NCBI RefSeq assembly: GCF_017873605.1
Contig: NZ_JAGGKI010000005.1
Location: 62,001 to 126,000, forward strand
DNA: 64,000 nucleotides
Source of the DNA: Paenibacillus lactis
GTDB lineage: Bacteria > Bacillota > Bacilli > Paenibacillales > Paenibacillaceae
Direction: 5' to 3'
Position numbers and translations under genes: made by a program. The notes under the pieces were generated by a model. That model had not been told where the DNA came from and did no database searches. It saw only the letters and a list, made by a program, of their open reading frames with translations. Positions 36,136 to 45,022 of the stretch are shown here, piece by piece (within the stretch, counting starts at the first letter, position 1; each line of letters opens with the position of its first letter).

Positions 36136-36193
36136 GTTATTCCACTCAAAACATTGCATACCTGTGTCAACTTTTTTCGATCACTGGAATAAC
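36136..36193. promoter_or_regulatory. Inverted operator pair, probable ROK binding sites
   Basis: GTTATTCCA (36136-36144) and TGGAATAAC (36185-36193) are exact inverted copies 40 nt apart, downstream of the promoter. A third TTATTCCA stands at 35992-35999 near the ROK gene's own upstream region. The layout suits looping repression by a dimeric or tetrameric ROK protein. Confidence 0.5.
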
Positions 36194-36309
36194 TATGACT
36201 TTTTAATCACAGATAAAGGGGGCAATGCAAGAGGAGTCATTTTCAAGCCAAGCGTCAAGTTGGAGTCACGTGTTGGATCAAACCAAGTTCCTTAGGGAGG
36301 TTTTATGTG

Positions 36310-37569
36310 ATGAGAAAAAGAATGGCGGTCCTGTTTTCCGTAATCCTGATGCTCGCAGCCGTTCTGTCCGCTTGCGGCGGCAATGCGTCCGGCGGAGAGA
36401 ATGGCAAGAAAGTGATCAATGTCGCCTTGTGGGATGAAAATGTGCGGGAGACGCTGGATCAATCGATCAAAATCTTCAACCAGAAGCATCCGAATGTCGA
36501 GGTCAAGGTGACGTACACGCCATGGGCGGATTACTGGACCAAGCTGAAAACAAGCCTGGCCGGCAACAGCGGCCCGGATGTGTATTGGATGAACGGTCCC
36601 AACTTCCACTCGTACGCTTCCTCGGGTCTCATCAAAGACCTGTCCCCGCTCATTGAACAAAGCGGTCTGGATACTTCGGTCTATAACGAAGCGCTGATCG
36701 ACATGTATACGTATCAGGGCAAGCTCCACGGCCTTCCTTACTTCCAGGATTCCATCGGTCTGTACTACAACAAGGAATTGTTTGATAAGGCCGGTCTTGC
36801 CTACCCGGATGAAACCTGGACCTGGGAGACGCTGGAAGAGAATGCCGCCAAGCTCACCGACAAGGCGAACGGCATCTACGGCTATATTGCCCCGATCGAC
36901 AGCCAAATCGGATATTACAACTATATCTCCCAAGCGGGAGGCTACGTCATCTCCGAGGATAAGACAACCTCCGGCTTCAATACGCCGGAAGCGCTGGAGG
37001 CGTTCAAATGGCAGCAGAGCTTGATCGATAAGGGCTATTCCCCTACGGCTCAGCAGCAGCTCGAGACGAAATCCCGCCAGCTGTTCGGTTCAGGCAAAGC
37101 CGCCATGTTCCCGGGGATTTCGGTCAATTCGCCGGAGCTCTACGAGCTGCTTGGAGACAAGCTTGGCGTTGCGGTCCTCCCGGCGGGCAAGGAGAAGGCC
37201 TCCATCGTTCATGGCCTGAGCTGGGCGATCAACGGAAAGACCAAGGTCGAGCAGGAAGCCTGGGAGCTGATCCAGGTTCTGTCCGGGAAAGAGGGGCAAG
37301 AGCTGCTGGCGAAATCGGGCTTCTCGATGCCTGCCTATAAGGGAACGGAAGAAGGCTGGCTCAAATCGATTCCGTCCTTGGACCTGCAGGTGTTCGTAGA
37401 CAGTCTGGATTTTGCCGTCCCGTATCCCGTTTCCCAGAAAACCGCGGAATGGCAGGATGCCGAGGTTAAGGAAATCCAGGCAGCCTTCCTGGGCAAAAAG
37501 TCATTTGAAGAAGCTCTCAAAAATGCCGGGGATCAGATGAACGCTATTTTGGCTACCGAAACGAAATAG
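36310..37569 (+). CDS. Sugar ABC transporter substrate-binding lipoprotein
   Basis: 419 aa, family-1 solute-binding protein. The signal peptide ends at a lipobox LSAC with the lipidated Cys22. The mature part follows the maltose/multiple-sugar pattern (ALWDENVRETLDQSIKIFN, WADYWTKLKTSLAGNSGPDVYWMNG, LPYFQDSIGLYYNKELFDKAGL). It binds a sugar outside the membrane and delivers it to the two permeases that follow. Start ATG 36310 follows AGGGAGG. Confidence 0.92.
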   Translation: MRKRMAVLFSVILMLAAVLSACGGNASGGENGKKVINVALWDENVRETLDQSIKIFNQKHPNVEVKVTYTPWADYWTKLKTSLAGNSGPDVYWMNGPNFHSYASSGLIKDLSPLIEQSGLDTSVYNEALIDMYTYQGKLHGLPYFQDSIGLYYNKELFDKAGLAYPDETWTWETLEENAAKLTDKANGIYGYIAPIDSQIGYYNYISQAGGYVISEDKTTSGFNTPEALEAFKWQQSLIDKGYSPTAQQQLETKSRQLFGSGKAAMFPGISVNSPELYELLGDKLGVAVLPAGKEKASIVHGLSWAINGKTKVEQEAWELIQVLSGKEGQELLAKSGFSMPAYKGTEEGWLKSIPSLDLQVFVDSLDFAVPYPVSQKTAEWQDAEVKEIQAAFLGKKSFEEALKNAGDQMNAILATETK

Positions 37570-37669
37570 GAGCTCATTGGCTTTTCTGATCATGAAGTGA
37601 CACCAGCTCTTCTAGCAACTCGCTAATCCGAATTACTCGATAACGAATGAAGAAAGGACGGTGCTGCTT

Positions 37670-38611
37670 GTGAGCTCTCCTGTAACAGTCACCACGGATC
37701 CGCCGGGAACGTCCGCCAAACGAAAGCCCTCCAAGCTTTCGATCAACGAGGCCATCTGGGGTTATGTCTTCATCCTGCCTGTGGTGCTCGGCCTGGGTCT
37801 GTTCTACATGGCTCCTTCCGCCGCATCGCTGTTCCTGTCGTTTACCGCATGGGACGGGTTGACCTCTCCCCGGTTTATCGGCATCGACAATTTTGTCAAT
37901 CTGATGCAGGACGACAAGTTTACGGGATCCTTGCTGAACACGCTCCTGTATACCGTCGGCACGGTCCCCTTGTCCGTCGCGCTGGCAACGGTGCTGGCGG
38001 TGCTGCTGAACCAGAAAATCAAAGGGATGGTCTTCTACCGGACGCTGTATTTCATCCCTGTCATCACGATGCCGATTGCGGTCGGCATGGTATGGAAATG
38101 GCTGTACAACTCGGAATTCGGCTTGATTAACTATGTGCTGGGCGCGATGAATTTACCGCAGCCGAATTGGCTGTTCGATGAGAAATTCGCCCTCTTCTCC
38201 ATCGTCCTTGTCAGTGTATGGAGCAGCATCGGCTACAATGCCGTCATCCTGCTGTCGGGATTGCAGGGAATCTCGGGGAGCTACTACGAGGCGGCCTCCT
38301 TGGACGGGGCCGGGACGCTGTATAAGTTTTTCCGGATTACGCTGCCGCTGCTGACGCCAAGCTTGTTTTTTGTACTGGTTATGTCCTTCATCAATTCCTT
38401 TCAGGTGTTCGATCTGATCTTTATCATGATGGACCAGCAGGCCACGATGCTCGAATCCACCCGGACGGTCGTATACAGCATATGGGAGGACGGCTTCAAG
38501 TACTTTAATATGGGCTATGCATCCGCCCAGGCCTTCATCTTGTTCATTGTCATTCTGGTGATTACGATGGTCCAGATGTATATCCAAAAGCGCTGGGTTC
38601 ATTACCAATAA
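37670..38611 (+). CDS. Sugar ABC transporter permease (MalF type)
   Basis: 313 aa from GTG 37670 (AAAGGA 11 bases upstream; the GTG at 37661 is too close to it). Six membrane segments. The cytoplasmic EAA loop that contacts the ATPase is YEAASLDGAGTLYKFFRI. It forms the import channel with the next gene. No ATPase is encoded, so a shared MsmX-type ATPase is expected. Confidence 0.92.
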   Translation: MSSPVTVTTDPPGTSAKRKPSKLSINEAIWGYVFILPVVLGLGLFYMAPSAASLFLSFTAWDGLTSPRFIGIDNFVNLMQDDKFTGSLLNTLLYTVGTVPLSVALATVLAVLLNQKIKGMVFYRTLYFIPVITMPIAVGMVWKWLYNSEFGLINYVLGAMNLPQPNWLFDEKFALFSIVLVSVWSSIGYNAVILLSGLQGISGSYYEAASLDGAGTLYKFFRITLPLLTPSLFFVLVMSFINSFQVFDLIFIMMDQQATMLESTRTVVYSIWEDGFKYFNMGYASAQAFILFIVILVITMVQMYIQKRWVHYQ

Positions 38612-38631
38612 CGGGAGGAGGAGTATACGAC

Positions 38632-39468
38632 GTGAAAACGACAACCCGAACCGATAAAACGAGCCGTCTGGCTGCCCATCTCCTGTTAGCTGTCGGCGCG
38701 CTGGTCATGATCATGCCCTTTCTGTGGATGCTCTCCACCTCGGTCAAATCGTTCGCGGACTCCATGTCCGTCCCGCCGAAATGGCTCCCGACCGAATGGC
38801 GCTTTGATAACTATGCCCGGGTGATCGACAGCATAGATTTCGGCACGTATTACTTGAATACGGTCATAGTCACGCTCGGGCGAACCGCCGGCCAGCTCGT
38901 GCTGTGCTCCCTTGCCGCCTATGCCTTCGCAAGCCTGCGGTTCCCGTTCAAAAATACGATATTCCTCGCGCTGCTGGCCGTGCTGATGGTGCCATCGCAG
39001 GTCGTCATGATTCCGAGCTTCGTCATCATGCGCGAGTTCGAATGGCTCGATACGTTCTACGTGCTGATTGTGCCCGGCATATTCAGCGCCTTCGGCACAT
39101 TCCTGTTAAGGCAGTTTTTCATGACGCTGCCGAAGGATCTTGAGGAGGCCGCCAAAATCGACGGCTGCAGTTATTTCCGCATCTACTGGAACATCTATTT
39201 GCCACTGTCCAAGGCCGCGCTCGTCTCCCTTGCCATCTTTACGATACTGGCATCCTGGAACGATCTGCTGTGGCCGCTGATCATGACCAGCTCCGAGGAA
39301 ATGCGGGTGCTCTCCATCGGTATTTCCAGCTTCCAGGGACAGCATTCCACCGATTACCCGCTGCTGATGGCTGGCGCGGTAATGGCCACGCTTCCGATCA
39401 TCATCCTGTTCATTTTCCTTCAGCGCTATTTCATTGAGGGGATTGCGATGAACGGTATTAAGGGTTAA
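38632..39468 (+). CDS. Sugar ABC transporter permease (MalG type)
   Basis: 278 aa from GTG 38632, after GGGAGGAGG. Six membrane segments, EAA loop LEEAAKIDGCSYFRIYWNI and the usual C-terminal end FLQRYFIEGIAMNGIKG. It is the partner of the upstream permease, 20 bases apart. Confidence 0.93.
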   Translation: MKTTTRTDKTSRLAAHLLLAVGALVMIMPFLWMLSTSVKSFADSMSVPPKWLPTEWRFDNYARVIDSIDFGTYYLNTVIVTLGRTAGQLVLCSLAAYAFASLRFPFKNTIFLALLAVLMVPSQVVMIPSFVIMREFEWLDTFYVLIVPGIFSAFGTFLLRQFFMTLPKDLEEAAKIDGCSYFRIYWNIYLPLSKAALVSLAIFTILASWNDLLWPLIMTSSEEMRVLSIGISSFQGQHSTDYPLLMAGAVMATLPIIILFIFLQRYFIEGIAMNGIKG

Positions 39469-39572
39469 CGGTTAAGCGGCTTGTTCTGCCGAAAATTTGA
39501 TTGTAGTTCACATGGTTTACGAGCCCGGCCGACAAGAGCGTCGCCGGTCTCATCTATAAAGGAGTGTATGAA

Positions 39573-40619
39573 GTGATACGTGTATTAGTTATCGGGGCGG
39601 GCACCATGGGAAGAGCCCACGCTTCAGCCTATGCCGTGATGCCTGGCGTGAAGCTTGTCGGCATCGCGGACATCCAGGCGGACAAAGCGAGCGGTCTGGC
39701 TGCCAAATGGAGCACCCGAGCGTTCCCTTCCTTCGAGGAAGCGGTGCAGGAGCTTGGCCTTGCCGGTATCGATGTTATCGACATTTGCCTGCCAACCCCT
39801 CTCCATAAGGAATATGTCGTGAAGTCGGCCGATGCCGGCAAACACGTCATCTGCGAAAAGCCGATCGCCCGCAGCGCGGAGGATGCCGCATTCATGATCC
39901 GCTATTGCCGCGAGAAGGGGGTTCGATTGTTCGTCGGGCATGTGCTTCGGTTCTTTCCGGAGTATGTTAAAGCCAAAGCGCTGCTGGACCAGGGATCGAT
40001 CGGCAAGCCAGCCGTCATCCGGGCCGGCCGCGGCGGCGGTTATCCGATCGGCTGGAATGACTGGTACAGCGACTTCAGCGCCAGCGGCGGCGTTACGCTC
40101 GATGCGATGATCCATGATTTCGACTATTTGCGCTGGTGCTTCGGCGAGGTTGAGCGCGTATACGCCAAGGGGCTTCACGGCCGCCATCAGGCCCAGCTCG
40201 ATTATGCGCTCGTGACCCTGCGGTTCCGAAGCGGAGTCATCGCCCATGTCGAAGGGACTTGGGCCCATGAGGGCTTCTCCATGCATTTCGAAATAGCCGG
40301 AACGAAGGGCGTTATAGATTACGACAGCCGGACGGACACCCCGATCGTATACAAATCGCGCCGCCGTTCGGAGACGGTCCCGGGCGTCATCGTCCCGGAA
40401 AGCCCGCTCGCCCAGAGCCCGTATTACCGCGAGCTTGCCCACTTCATGTCCTGCATTCAGGACGGAAGCGACCCGCTGGTCACGGCGGAGGATGCGCTCG
40501 AGGCATTGCGCATCGCGCTGGCGGCACTGTCGTCCATGTCTTCCGGTCAGCCGGTTCTGATAGATGCAGATTCCGGAGCCTTAGTCGGTGCTCATTCATA
40601 TAGAGGGGTGATGTCATGA
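39573..40619 (+). CDS. Gfo/Idh/MocA family oxidoreductase (first of three)
   Basis: 348 aa. NAD(P)-binding VLVIGAGTMGRAHASAY at the N-terminus, the catalytic-type lysine in ICEKPIARS, and the C-terminal substrate domain with SASGGVTLDAMIHDFDYLRWCFG. These enzymes oxidise or epimerise sugars, inositols and keto-sugars. The GTG at 39573 is preceded by AAGGAG at 8 bases. It overlaps the next gene in an ATGA. Confidence 0.9.
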   Translation: MIRVLVIGAGTMGRAHASAYAVMPGVKLVGIADIQADKASGLAAKWSTRAFPSFEEAVQELGLAGIDVIDICLPTPLHKEYVVKSADAGKHVICEKPIARSAEDAAFMIRYCREKGVRLFVGHVLRFFPEYVKAKALLDQGSIGKPAVIRAGRGGGYPIGWNDWYSDFSASGGVTLDAMIHDFDYLRWCFGEVERVYAKGLHGRHQAQLDYALVTLRFRSGVIAHVEGTWAHEGFSMHFEIAGTKGVIDYDSRTDTPIVYKSRRRSETVPGVIVPESPLAQSPYYRELAHFMSCIQDGSDPLVTAEDALEALRIALAALSSMSSGQPVLIDADSGALVGAHSYRGVMS

Positions 40620-41602
40620 AGATTGGCGTTATAAGCTTTGCACATATGCATGCATTCAGCTACACGAAGGCGCTGCTCCAGATTGACGGCGTGGAGCTGG
40701 CCGGAATCGCCGATACCGATGCGGAGCGTGGAGCCAAGTATGCGGAATATTTCGGAACGACCTATTATCCGGATTACCGGGAGCTGCTGGCGCAAGGCAT
40801 TGACGGTGTCATCGTCACTTCCGAGAATGCCCGTCACAAAGAGCATACTCTTGCCGCTGCCAAGGCCGGTGTCCATGTTCTCTGCGAAAAACCGCTATCC
40901 ACCAATATAGCGGATGCCCAAGAGATGATTGAAGCATGCAAGGCAAGCGGGGTGCTGCTGCAGACCGCCTTCCCCGTCCGCTATAATTCCACGGTCATCC
41001 GCGCCAAGCAATTGGTGGATGACGGTGCATTAGGCCGCATCCTGGCCATGAAGGGGACCAACCGGGGGCGCAATCCCGGGGGCTGGTTCATCGACCCGGC
41101 TCTCTCCGGAGGCGGCGCCGTCATCGATCATACGGTGCATGTAGCAGACATTATGCGCTGGATCTCCGGCGCAGAGGTAAAGGATGTCTACGCCGAGGTC
41201 GGCCATTTGATTTCGGAGAAGCCGATCGATGATTGCGGCATGCTGACCATGGAATTTGAAAACGGCGTGTTCGCGACGCTAGACTGCAGCTGGTCCCGCA
41301 ATAAGGAATACCCGACCTGGGGCGACGTTACCTTGGAAATTATCGGCTCGCAGGGGACGATCAGCGTGAATGCGACCAGCCAGAAGCTGCACGTCTACAC
41401 CGATGAGTCCGGCTACCGCCATCATGCATGGGGTGACAGCATGGATGCCGAGCTGATCCGTGATTTTATATCGGCCATCTCCTCCGGCGCAGCCGAAGCA
41501 TCAGTCACCGGCGAGGACGGATTACACGCACTCGCGGTTGCTGTAGCTGCATACCGTTCATCGGAGCAGGGACGGACCGTGACCATGCAGGAATTGGACT
41601 AA
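40616..41602 (+). CDS. Gfo/Idh/MocA family oxidoreductase (second of three)
   Basis: 328 aa. Its Rossmann start is IGVISFAHMHAFSYTKAL, without the GxGxxG glycines of its neighbours but like other members with SFAHMH; the lysine motif is LCEKPLSTN, followed by GGAVIDHTVHVADIMRWISG. Overlap with the upstream gene (ATGA) means coupled translation. It probably acts on the same sugar in a different oxidation or isomerisation step. Confidence 0.9.
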   Translation: MKIGVISFAHMHAFSYTKALLQIDGVELAGIADTDAERGAKYAEYFGTTYYPDYRELLAQGIDGVIVTSENARHKEHTLAAAKAGVHVLCEKPLSTNIADAQEMIEACKASGVLLQTAFPVRYNSTVIRAKQLVDDGALGRILAMKGTNRGRNPGGWFIDPALSGGGAVIDHTVHVADIMRWISGAEVKDVYAEVGHLISEKPIDDCGMLTMEFENGVFATLDCSWSRNKEYPTWGDVTLEIIGSQGTISVNATSQKLHVYTDESGYRHHAWGDSMDAELIRDFISAISSGAAEASVTGEDGLHALAVAVAAYRSSEQGRTVTMQELD

Positions 41603-41678
41603 TCCTAGGGGCATTGCAAGGGTAATTACAGACGGCAGCCTCATAAAGCTTGAGTTTGTCACCGTACGCTCGGTGCGT

Positions 41679-41913
41679 GGAGCTAGCATGTGTTTCGCAC
41701 TGGCATGTGCGTGGAGTTGGCGTGTGCTTCGAGCTGGCATGTGCTTCGAGCCGGCTGTGCTTCGAGCTGGCATGTGCTTCGAGCCGGCTGTGCTTCGAGC
41801 TGGCATGTGCTTCGAGCCGGCTGTGCTTCAAGCTGGCATATGCATGCAGCTGGCATGTGCATTCAGCTGGCGCGTGCTTCAAGCTGACATGTGCTTTGAG
41901 CCGGCATGTGCAT
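41679..41913. repeat. Fourteen tandem copies of a 17-bp repeat
   Basis: The unit is close to GAGCTGGCATGTGCTTC. Fourteen consecutive units fill 235 bases; three of them lack one base, so six central units alternate 17 and 16 to give nearly exact 33-bp doublets (about 41731-41829), while the outer units have diverged. There are no spacers, so it is not a CRISPR. Long open frames on both strands arise from the 33-bp period and are not taken as genes. Confidence 0.9.
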
Positions 41914-41995
41914 GAATCCGTGCATCCCTAAATGCCCCCATGCTTCCTATGGCTTTATATCGGCTGTCTTCCGGTATTAAGAGAAAATTACCGTG

Positions 41996-42024
41996 TTGAA
42001 TAATATGGAAATCAGGGATATAAT
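41996..42024 (+). promoter_or_regulatory. Sigma-A promoter of the third Gfo/Idh/MocA gene
   Basis: TTGAAT (41996-42001), 17 nt, TATAAT (42019-42024). Confidence 0.7.
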
Positions 42025-42034
42025 CACGAGGACT

Positions 42035-42058
42035 ACGTACCGAACGGGTGTGGTACGT
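42035..42058. promoter_or_regulatory. Operator-like inverted repeat
   Basis: ACGTACC (42035-42041) and GGTACGT (42052-42058), 10 nt apart, just after the promoter at 41996: a likely repressor site or a leader hairpin. Confidence 0.45.
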
Positions 42059-42082
42059 TAACCTAACCACTAGGAGTGATCA

Positions 42083-43057
42083 ATGCCAATGATTAAAGCA
42101 GGCGTAATCGGGGCCGGGGGGATGGGCGCCGTACACATCAAAAATCTCCACGAGCATGAGCATGTGCAGCTCGCCGCCATTTGCGATTCCAACGAAGCAC
42201 TCGCCAAGGCACAGGCGGAGCAATACGGAGCCGCTTATTATACGGACGGCAGCGTCATGATCGAACAGGAGCCGCTCGATGTGCTGTATATCTGCATCCC
42301 GCCGTTCTGCCACGGCGATCTGGAAGAGCGAGCGGCAGCGAAAGGCATTCATTTGATGGTAGAGAAGCCGCTCGGACTTGATCTCGAAGCTGTCCGCAGC
42401 AAAGCGAAAGCCATCGCGGACAGCGGAATTATTGCCGCTTCCGGCTATTGCTTGCGTTATTTGGATACGGTTGCAATCGCAAAGGATTATCTCAAGGACA
42501 AGAAAATCGGAATGGTTCGCGCCCATTACATCACCGTGCCTGTACCAACACCATGGTGGCGCAAGAAAGAGCTATCGGGCGGCCAGCTCGTGGAACAATC
42601 TACGCATACCTTGGACCTGGTCCGCTATTTATGCGGCGACATTACCAATCTGTACGCGAATATGGATCTGCTTCTCGTGAAGGATATCCCGGATCTGGAC
42701 ATTCCGGATGTCGGCGTCATCCAGTTCGTGCTCGAATCCGGAGCGCTTGGACAGATGCAAACCGGATTCATCCAATTCGACCATCGCACAGGCGTCGAAA
42801 TCATGGGACGGAATTTCCGCCTTGTTCTCGACGGTACGACGCTGTCCATTGTCGAGAAGGGGAAGGAAACGATTTACCGCAGCAACTCCAACTTTTATAA
42901 AAACCTGACTGATGCGCTGGTCGAAGCCATCCGGCAAAAAAATCCCAGCCTGGTTCTGGCATCCTATGAGGAAGGCCTCAAGACGCTTGAAGCGACGCTG
43001 GCCGCGAACGAATCCGCAGAGACCGGCCAGGTTATTCAGCTATCATCTAATAAATAA
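42083..43057 (+). CDS. Gfo/Idh/MocA family oxidoreductase (third)
   Basis: 324 aa. KAGVIGAGGMGAVHIKNL is the nucleotide-binding start, MVEKPLGLD the lysine motif, and SGGQLVEQSTHTLDLVRYLCGD the catalytic histidine region. It is separated from the previous two by the tandem repeat and has its own promoter, so it may be regulated separately. AGGAG precedes the ATG; terminator at 43074. Confidence 0.9.
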   Translation: MPMIKAGVIGAGGMGAVHIKNLHEHEHVQLAAICDSNEALAKAQAEQYGAAYYTDGSVMIEQEPLDVLYICIPPFCHGDLEERAAAKGIHLMVEKPLGLDLEAVRSKAKAIADSGIIAASGYCLRYLDTVAIAKDYLKDKKIGMVRAHYITVPVPTPWWRKKELSGGQLVEQSTHTLDLVRYLCGDITNLYANMDLLLVKDIPDLDIPDVGVIQFVLESGALGQMQTGFIQFDHRTGVEIMGRNFRLVLDGTTLSIVEKGKETIYRSNSNFYKNLTDALVEAIRQKNPSLVLASYEEGLKTLEATLAANESAETGQVIQLSSNK

Positions 43058-43073
43058 AATCATGCATGGCAAT

Positions 43074-43109
43074 AAGGGCGATCCCGCAGCGTCAACGGGG
43101 ATCGCCCTT
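43074..43109 (+). terminator. Hairpin terminator
   Basis: AAGGGCGATCCC pairs with GGGATCGCCCTT; a weak T-run follows. Confidence 0.7.
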
Positions 43110-43184
43110 CTTAGATCCGTTCTCCAATGCCAATATACGAACAAATCATAAACATAAATGAACTGCAATTACACTGCCATCAAA

Positions 43185-44609
43185 CTACAAACCAAGCGAA
43201 ATGTACTTGACCTCCAAAAACTCATCGATCCCGTAATGCCCGCCTTCCCGTCCAAGCCCGCTTTCCTTGAAGCCTCCAAACGGCGCTTGGGCTGTAGACG
43301 GAACGGGATCGTTCACGCCCACGATGCCGTAGTCCAGCGCTTCGGCGATTCGCACCGCTTCCCCGAGATGCTGCGTGAATACATAAGCCGCCAGCCCGTA
43401 CGGACTGTTGTTGGCGCGCTTAATCGCCTCCTCGATGGCGGTGAAGGTGGTGATCGGCGCCAGCGGCCCGAATGTTTCCTCCTGCATGCACGCCATGTCA
43501 TCGGTAGCGTTCATAATGACGGTCGGTTCCACGAAGCGACCGCCGAGCTCAGGCAGCTTCTTTCCGCCGGTCAGCACGATGCCTCCCTTCGCCTTCGCAT
43601 CCTGAATCTGCTTCACCACTTTATCCACTGCGTCCTCGTTAATGAGTGGTCCAATATCGGTACCTTCCTGCAGGCCGTTACCTACCTTCAGCTCGGAAGC
43701 AAGCCGCGCAACGCATTCCGCAAACTCTTCAGCTACTCGCTCCTCGACATAAATCCGGTTCGCGCAGACGCAGGTCTGTCCCCCGTTGCGGAACTTGGAC
43801 GCGATCAAACCCGAAGCCGCCTGCTCCAAATCAGCATGCGCCGTCACGATAAACGGCGCGTGTCCGCCGAGCTCCAGCGATATTTTCTTCACATTCGCGG
43901 CCGCCCCGGCCATCAGCTTCTTGCCGACCTCGGTCGAGCCGGTAAAGGACAATTTGCGCACCCGGCCGTCCTGCTGCCACGCCTCCGCGATTTCACCAGA
44001 GGGACCTGTCACGAGGTTGATCACTCCTGCCGGAATGCCTGCTTGCTCCGCAAGCTCAACCAGCTTGATGGCGGTAAACGGCGTCTCGCTTGAAGGCTTG
44101 ATGACCACGGTGCAGCCCGCAGCCAGCGCCGGCGCGACCTTACGGGTTATCATCGAGGCCGGAAAGTTCCAAGGCGTAATCGCAGCAACGACTCCGACCG
44201 GCTGTTTGGTTACGATAATCCGCTTCTTGTTCGACGAAGCGGGAATCGTCTCGCCATAGATGCGTTTGCCCTCCTCCGCATACCAGGAGACAAAGCTGTT
44301 CGCATAGGCAATCTCCCCTGCCGCCTCCTTCAGCGGCTTGCCCTGCTCCATCGTCATGATCCGCGCCAGCTCATCGGTATGCTCGCTGATCCGTTCAAAC
44401 CAGCGGCGAAGCAGATCCCCGCGCTCCTGGGCCGTCAGTCCCGACCAATGCCCGAATGCTTCAGCCGCGGCATCCACGGCTTGTTCGGCCTCGATTCTGC
44501 CGGCCTTCGGCACGGTCCCGATCACCTTGCCGTCCGCCGGATTATACACCTCAATCGACTTGTCCGTCCGGATCCATTGTCCGCCGATGTATATTTGATC
44601 TCGAAACAT
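43185..44609 (-). CDS. gabD: Succinate-semialdehyde-type aldehyde dehydrogenase
   Basis: 474 aa NAD(P)-dependent aldehyde dehydrogenase. VGVVAAITPWNFP and FTGSTEVGKKLM bind the cofactor, ELGGHAP holds the general-base Glu and GGQTCVCANR the nucleophilic Cys; the C-terminus PFGGFKESGLGREGG is typical of GabD. It oxidises succinate semialdehyde to succinate, though related short aldehydes cannot be excluded. AGGAGG precedes the ATG. Confidence 0.9.
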   Translation of the reverse strand: MFRDQIYIGGQWIRTDKSIEVYNPADGKVIGTVPKAGRIEAEQAVDAAAEAFGHWSGLTAQERGDLLRRWFERISEHTDELARIMTMEQGKPLKEAAGEIAYANSFVSWYAEEGKRIYGETIPASSNKKRIIVTKQPVGVVAAITPWNFPASMITRKVAPALAAGCTVVIKPSSETPFTAIKLVELAEQAGIPAGVINLVTGPSGEIAEAWQQDGRVRKLSFTGSTEVGKKLMAGAAANVKKISLELGGHAPFIVTAHADLEQAASGLIASKFRNGGQTCVCANRIYVEERVAEEFAECVARLASELKVGNGLQEGTDIGPLINEDAVDKVVKQIQDAKAKGGIVLTGGKKLPELGGRFVEPTVIMNATDDMACMQEETFGPLAPITTFTAIEEAIKRANNSPYGLAAYVFTQHLGEAVRIAEALDYGIVGVNDPVPSTAQAPFGGFKESGLGREGGHYGIDEFLEVKYISLGL

Positions 44610-44773
44610 CTATATAACCTCCTGTCTTCCTGCAAGACTGCAGCCATCCTGCAACTTAAACCCTGATTCGACGAATGCTGCCATATTCTTTATTATCCGA
44701 TAATCGATGATCCAAAGCAAAGAAACTAACATACGGGAAGGGACGACAAGACCATAGCTTTAGCCGGACCCCC

Positions 44774-44932
44774 GCGCCTTATATGTAAATTCTGTTCGTC
44801 GGACCGAGGGTTTGCCTCCGGCTTTCTTCAGATTCCGCCTCGCGGCGGACACCCTTGCCCTTGGCTAACATTTCCTACTGCCAAGCCTGTAGCGGACTTT
44901 CACCGCCGAGTTATCGCCCATGCCGGGCGCAC
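44774..44932 (-). mobile_element. 5' end of a group II intron (remnant)
   Basis: Read on the minus strand from 44932, the sequence starts GTGCGCCCGG and runs through GCGGTGAAAGTCCGC, GGCTTGGCAGTAGG, GTTAGCCAAGG, AAGCCGGAGGCAAAC and GACGAACAGAA: the domain I start of bacterial group II introns with its GUGYG 5' end. Similarity stops near 44774, and no intron-encoded reverse transcriptase or domain V/VI follows, so this is a truncated remnant between gabD and the siderophore-binding protein gene. Confidence 0.7.
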
Positions 44933-44938
44933 ACAACG

Positions 44939-44979
44939 AAAGATGGCGGGACACGGAATAATCCGGTACCGCCATCTTT
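44939..44979 (-). terminator. Terminator of the siderophore-binding protein gene
   Basis: AAAGATGGCGG (44939-44949) pairs with CCGCCATCTTT (44969-44979), 44 bases after the gene's stop. Confidence 0.7.
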
Positions 44980-45022
44980 TGAATTGAGCTTGTATTATGA
45001 ATGAGTCTTCATGTCCTCACTA

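Noticed and set aside
41679..41913. CRISPR array
   Set aside because: Units are directly adjacent with no unique spacers and no cas genes nearby.
41505..41931. Open frames on both strands through the 17-bp repeat array
   Set aside because: The 33-bp doublet period is a multiple of three, so any frame stays open; no start site, no conserved composition.
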